Source of the DNA: Gammaproteobacteria bacterium
GTDB lineage: Bacteria; Pseudomonadota; Gammaproteobacteria; HK1
Assembly: GCA_021773635.1 (NCBI GenBank)
Contig: JAJFJV010000019.1
Coordinates: 355,014 to 419,013, forward strand
Length of the DNA: 64,000 nucleotides
Direction: 5' to 3'
Position 1 is the first letter of the stretch; each line of letters opens with the position of its first letter. Under the pieces are notes generated by a model. The model saw nothing but the letters and a program-made list of their open reading frames with translations, did not search any database and was not told the DNA's origin. Positions 60,511 through 64,000 of this stretch are shown one piece after another. The position numbers and the translations under genes were made by a program.

Positions 60511-61328
60511 TATTCGAAACCGTGTTCCGGGGTGGGAAAGCTGCCGCCCTTGACGGCAGCCGCATAGGCGGCCACGGCGGCGGCTACCGAGCCGGTATCC
60601 GCCAGAAAATCATGCGAGAAACGCAGCCGCTTGCCCGGCGCGATACCCAGCATGTCGTAAAGCACCAGAATCTGGCCATCACAGGCGGGGCCGGCACCGA
60701 TACCAATCACCGGCACCGATGCCGCCGCGCTGATCTCCGCGGCCAGTTGCGAGGGCACGCATTCGAGTAGCAGGGTGGCAGCACCCGCCTGCTCCAGCCG
60801 GGCTGCGTCTTCCAGCATGGCACGCGCCGCCGCGTCCTCCCGCCCCTGCACCCGATAACCACCCAGCTGATGGATGGACTGGGGCTGCAGCCCGAGATGA
60901 GCACAGACCGGCACACCGCGATCCGACAGGTATTCCACCGTCGACAACTGGATGGCACCTCCCTCCAGCTTGACCATGTGTGCACCGCCCTCCTGCATCA
61001 GGCGAGCTGCGTTAGTCGCGGCCTCAGCCGGTGAGGCAAAACTCATAAAGGGCATGTCGGCCATAAGCAACGCACGCTCACAACCCCGGGCGACGAGGCG
61101 CGAATGGTAGACCATGTCATCCATGCTGACCGGTACGGTGGTTGCCCGCCCCTGTACCACCATGCCGAGGGAATCTCCCACCAGGATGACATCGATCTCC
61201 GCCTTGTCGAGGATGCGTGCAAAGCTGGCATCGTAGGCCGTCAAACAGGCAAATTTTTCACCCGCCTGCTTGGCCCGTAGCAGAGTGCTGATGGTGACCT
61301 GGGAGGCACTGGAATCCTGGCTGCTCAT
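60510..61328 (-). CDS. panB: 3-methyl-2-oxobutanoate hydroxymethyltransferase (panB)
   Basis: About 272 aa from ATG 61328; a GTG at 61358 is also possible. Makes ketopantoate from α-ketoisovalerate with methylene-THF. Signatures LTAYDASFARILD, LVGDSLGMVVQG, HLGLQPQSIHQLGGY and GIGAGPACDGQILV are all present. Forms the pantothenate pair with panC. Confidence 0.97.
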   Translation of the reverse strand: MSSQDSSASQVTISTLLRAKQAGEKFACLTAYDASFARILDKAEIDVILVGDSLGMVVQGRATTVPVSMDDMVYHSRLVARGCERALLMADMPFMSFASPAEAATNAARLMQEGGAHMVKLEGGAIQLSTVEYLSDRGVPVCAHLGLQPQSIHQLGGYRVQGREDAAARAMLEDAARLEQAGAATLLLECVPSQLAAEISAAASVPVIGIGAGPACDGQILVLYDMLGIAPGKRLRFSHDFLADTGSVAAAVAAYAAAVKGGSFPTPEHGFE

Positions 61329-61358
61329 GACATTTTTGTCTTCCGTTAACCCGCGCAC

Positions 61359-62048
61359 TCAGAAAAACGAGGGATTGAAAAAATAGCGCCCGCTACGCAA
61401 TTGCCCAAGGCGCTCCACCAACAGCTCAAAGCCCTCAGCGCCGTGCGCCAAATCAATCTCGGCGGCATTGACGATGAGCAGGGTCGTTGCGTTGTAATTA
61501 TAGAAAAAGCGGGTATAGGCATCGGTGAGTCTCTGGAGATAATCCGCACCCATGCGCTGCTCAAAATCGATACCACGGCTGCTGATGCGCGCTCTCAGCA
61601 CCCGTGCCGGGGCCTGCAGATAAATCACCAGATCCGGCACGGCAACGGGTGGCGTCATTTGCGCATAGACCTGCTCGTAGATCTCAAATTCATCGGCTGC
61701 CAGGGTAAGTTCGGCAAACAAACGGTCCTTTTCAATCAGGTAATCCGCCACCCGCACCCCGGCAAACAGATCCGGGCGCGCGAGCTCATCGGCCTGACGA
61801 ACCCGCTGAAGCAAAAAAGAAAGCTGCGTTGCCAGCGCCCAGGTGGCCGGTTTGCGGTAAAAGCGCTCCAGAAAGGGATTGTCTGCTGGCGCCTCAAGAA
61901 TAAGCTCGCCACCAAAGCGCTCGGCGAGGCGCCTGGCGAGGGTAGTTTTCCCTACTCCGATAGGCCCCTCCACCACGATGTGCTGAAAAGAGCTCTCGGT
62001 CACGCTGCTGCCCGTATCAGCCGCCCGGACTTCCGTTTGCATCAGCAT
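61359..62048 (-). CDS. deoxynucleoside kinase
   Basis: 229 aa. P-loop VVEGPIGVGKTTLARRLAER, then ERFYRKPATWALATQLSFLL and SSRGIDFEQRMGADYLQRL, the dNK-family lid. Phosphorylates deoxynucleosides in salvage. This gene between folK and panB is a frequent gammaproteobacterial arrangement. Confidence 0.88.
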   Translation of the reverse strand: MLMQTEVRAADTGSSVTESSFQHIVVEGPIGVGKTTLARRLAERFGGELILEAPADNPFLERFYRKPATWALATQLSFLLQRVRQADELARPDLFAGVRVADYLIEKDRLFAELTLAADEFEIYEQVYAQMTPPVAVPDLVIYLQAPARVLRARISSRGIDFEQRMGADYLQRLTDAYTRFFYNYNATTLLIVNAAEIDLAHGAEGFELLVERLGQLRSGRYFFNPSFF

Positions 62049-62548
62049 CAGGGCAAGGCCACCACGCGCAGCCCCACTCGGCTCACCGCATCCAGTAGTC
62101 TGGTAATTAAGCCGTGGCCGGGAATTTCCAATGCCGGGGCAAGCTCTCGCAAGGGCACCAGTACAAAGGCCCGGTTATGTATTTCGGGATGGGGCAGACT
62201 GAGCGTGGTACTGCTTTGCTCCCGGGTGCCCCAAAGCAGGAGATCGAGATCCAGGGTGCGCGCACCCCAGCGCAGACCACGGCACCGACCCTGGGCGTCT
62301 TCAATACCCTGTAGCGCCTCAAGTAAATCGGAGGGAGATAGATACGTCTCCAGCTCCGCTACCGCATTCAGATAATCCGGCTGCCCGACCGGCCCCTCGG
62401 CGGGGGAGCTATACAATGAGGAATGGTTCAGTAGTCGAGTGTCGGGCAATTGTGCCAATGCATCGATGGCCTGGCGTAGTTGGCTTGAGGGATCAGCAAG
62501 ATTGCTGCCCAGCCCCACGTAGGCCCGTTCGCAGGCGGCCACACTCAT
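62048..62548 (-). CDS. folK: 2-amino-4-hydroxy-6-hydroxymethyldihydropteridine diphosphokinase (folK)
   Basis: 166 aa, normal length. YVGLGSNLADPSSQLRQAI and the HPPK signature RWGARTLDLDLLLWG followed by LPHPEIHNRAFVLVPL. Transfers pyrophosphate to the pterin in folate synthesis. Overlaps neighbours by a few bases at both ends. Confidence 0.97.
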   Translation of the reverse strand: MSVAACERAYVGLGSNLADPSSQLRQAIDALAQLPDTRLLNHSSLYSSPAEGPVGQPDYLNAVAELETYLSPSDLLEALQGIEDAQGRCRGLRWGARTLDLDLLLWGTREQSSTTLSLPHPEIHNRAFVLVPLRELAPALEIPGHGLITRLLDAVSRVGLRVVALP

Positions 62549-63909
62549 TCCGCGGCCTTGCGAGTCCGTGGGCGTCGGCGACGACGGCGGCGTGGACGCG
62601 AGCGCGGTTGATGCACGGCCTTGAGGGCCAGTGCGCGGGCCTCCTCGTCACTTTCCAGAAAATCTGTCCACCACTCGGCCAATTCTTTTACCGGCTCACC
62701 GGCCTCGGCACGCAGTAACAGAAAGTCGTAACCGGCACGGAAGCGCGGGTGCTCGATAAGCCGCAATGGCTGGCGCCCACGACGGCGCTCAAGACGCGGC
62801 TGCAAGGTCCATATCTCACGGCTGACGGTACTGAAGCGGCGCGGAATCGCCACCCGCTTCACCTGCTGCGCCAGCACCCCACCATAGGCATGCTCAATCG
62901 CCTGCAACGGGGTCATGCCATCGGCCTGAAAGGCTTGGGCGGCACGCTGCAAAGGCCCCCACAGCAGGGCGGCAAACAGAAATCCGGGGGTGACGTGTTT
63001 ATCACCGAGAATACGGCTGTCGGTATTGAGAAAGGCGCGGGACAACAGCAGCTTGCGATCGCCCCCCCCATCCTCCAGGCTCGCCGCCACATCGGGAAAC
63101 AGTTGCTCGAAGATGCCGTATTTTTCCATTAGGCGAAAAACCGCGGAGGCATGGCCACCGAGGAACAACTTGAGCACCTCTTCATAGAGCCGGGCCGCCG
63201 GCACCTCGGTCAATAGATAGGCGAGCTCGGTAATGGGTGCCGCGGTAGCTGCCTCGATCTGAAACCCCAGCTTGGCGGCAAAACGCACTGCCCGCAGCAT
63301 ACGCACCGGGTCCTCGCGATAGCGTTGTTCCGGATCACCGATAAGACGCAGCGTCCCCGCCTTGAGATCCGCCATGCCACCGGTGCAATCCACCACCGAG
63401 AAATCGCGGATATCGTAATACAGGCTGTTTACGGTGAAATCACGGCGCCAGGCATCCTCTTCAAAGCTGCCGTAAACGTTATCCCGCAGCACCCGCCCCT
63501 CATCACTAACCGCAGCGCCCTCGGGGGTTGCTGCATGACCAGCACGAAAGGTGGCCACCTCGATGATCTCGCGGCCATAGCGCACGTGGGCCAGGCGAAA
63601 GCGCCGGCCAATAAGTCGACAGTTGGAAAACAGCTTGCGAATTTGCTCCGGAGTCGCATCGGTGGCGACATCAAAATCCTTGGGATCATGGCCGAGCAGC
63701 AGATCGCGCACCCCACCACCGACAAGATAGCCCCGGTAGCCACCCCGCTTGAGGCGGTAGAGCACCTTCAGCGCGCTCTCGCTGATATTCGCCCGCGACA
63801 CATTATGCGCAGCACGGGGAATCACCACGGGTTCGGGAAGCGTCTCAGGCTCTTGTTTTTCCGAAGAAAATACCGAGGAAATAGCCCGGTTAATTAAACG
63901 TGAAATCAT
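62545..63909 (-). CDS. pcnB: poly(A) polymerase I (pcnB)
   Basis: 454 aa. Class II nucleotidyltransferase: YLVGGGVRDLLLGHDPKDFD (catalytic Asp pair) and RRDFTVNSLYYDI, then the arginine-specific C-terminal domain and a highly basic tail (RSRPRRRRRRRPRTRKAAE). Polyadenylates RNAs for degradation. Unlike CCA-adding enzymes it has the long basic C-terminus of PcnB. First gene of the folK-pan operon. Confidence 0.95.
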   Translation of the reverse strand: MISRLINRAISSVFSSEKQEPETLPEPVVIPRAAHNVSRANISESALKVLYRLKRGGYRGYLVGGGVRDLLLGHDPKDFDVATDATPEQIRKLFSNCRLIGRRFRLAHVRYGREIIEVATFRAGHAATPEGAAVSDEGRVLRDNVYGSFEEDAWRRDFTVNSLYYDIRDFSVVDCTGGMADLKAGTLRLIGDPEQRYREDPVRMLRAVRFAAKLGFQIEAATAAPITELAYLLTEVPAARLYEEVLKLFLGGHASAVFRLMEKYGIFEQLFPDVAASLEDGGGDRKLLLSRAFLNTDSRILGDKHVTPGFLFAALLWGPLQRAAQAFQADGMTPLQAIEHAYGGVLAQQVKRVAIPRRFSTVSREIWTLQPRLERRRGRQPLRLIEHPRFRAGYDFLLLRAEAGEPVKELAEWWTDFLESDEEARALALKAVHQPRSRPRRRRRRRPRTRKAAE

Positions 63910-63962
63910 ATGGATTCAGCTCTTGAGCCCGCACCGGGCGCGCGTATAATACCGGGCTCGCC

Positions 63963-64000
63963 GCTCCCTTCGTCTAGTGGTCCAGGATACCGCCCTCTCA
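63963..64000 (+). tRNA. tRNA-Glu (anticodon CTC), 5' half, cut by the window end
   Basis: GCTCCCT acceptor strand, then TCGTCTAGTGGTCCAGGATA D-arm and CCGCC anticodon stem with loop CTCTCA. The sequence follows bacterial tRNA-Glu closely; the loop reads CTC where the usual gene has TTC. The 3' half lies outside the window. Confidence 0.85.

Noticed and set aside
1..64000. CRISPR array or rRNA operon
   Set aside because: No regularly spaced identical repeats or rRNA sequence seen; the repeated motifs are attC sites with differing spacers and genes between them.

Overview
The window looks like a piece of a gammaproteobacterial chromosome, probably a respiratory generalist or sulfur/nitrogen-cycle chemolithotroph. 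The right-hand housekeeping run pcnB-folK-dNK-panB-panC is a common gammaproteobacterial order and starts beside a tRNA-Glu. The central 27 kb is extremely rich in c-type cytochromes (18 CXXCH motifs). No 16S or other taxonomic marker is present, so the assignment stays approximate.

Region 1 (1-10,150) is an AT-richer accessory block. It is an integron cassette array with no intact integrase: eight attC recombination sites plus one half-site, each following a small gene. Most cassettes read on the minus strand; one (4501-5823) reads on the plus strand and has a VCR-like attC. Two copies of the same ~130-160 bp leader, in inverted orientation, end exactly where a cassette begins (4330-4463 and 9849-10012). 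I read them as a duplicated attI site, and a short IntI-like remnant (about 4209-4259) lies beside the first. Cargo includes a TIR-domain protein, a HEPN (Rx4H) protein, a second possible HEPN protein, a nuclease-like DUF6615 protein and an HNH protein, so it is defence-like. Phage debris (small terminase, a truncated phage protein), a frameshifted Sel1 gene and GGGGGTA repeats interrupt the array.

Region 2 (10,173-14,600) holds an NtrC-type response regulator and its CACHE/PAS histidine kinase on the minus strand. A perfect 17-bp inverted repeat and a sigma54-type -24/-12 promoter lie upstream of the divergent redox operon.

Region 3 (14,600-41,930) is a 25-gene plus-strand directon. It opens with a cupredoxin-like protein, two di-haem peroxidases, a Tat-exported Rieske protein and a 901-aa molybdopterin enzyme: the gene content of iodate reductase (idrABP1P2), a relative of arsenite oxidase. 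A HEAT-repeat protein and a small cytochrome c follow. Then comes a four-gene module present twice: CydA-like membrane protein, di-haem cytochrome c, membrane-anchored cytochrome c, and di-haem c fused to an ethylbenzene-dehydrogenase-type haem-binding domain. Between the copies lie two more cytochromes c, three single-TM miniproteins and an SCO1-type copper chaperone. The directon ends with a UspA protein carrying five PCP_red-like repeats, a NirJ/AhbD-like radical SAM protein with one such repeat, and a protoporphyrinogen-oxidase-like flavoprotein, which suggests dedicated haem assembly or tailoring. The whole may be a two-component-regulated respiratory chain linking quinol, periplasmic cytochromes c and an Idr/Aio-type reductase.

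Region 4 (42,000-59,100): a TPR membrane protein, an intergenic patch with transposase-associated repeats, a KefB-type K+/H+ antiporter, a TRAP-transporter operon of the TatT type (T, P, fused QM) followed by a large acyl-CoA dehydratase activase pair, and a convergent STAND ATPase regulator with a C-terminal BTAD module. Region 5 (59,665-64,000): panC, panB, deoxynucleoside kinase, folK and pcnB on the minus strand, then the first half of tRNA-Glu(CTC), cut by the window end.
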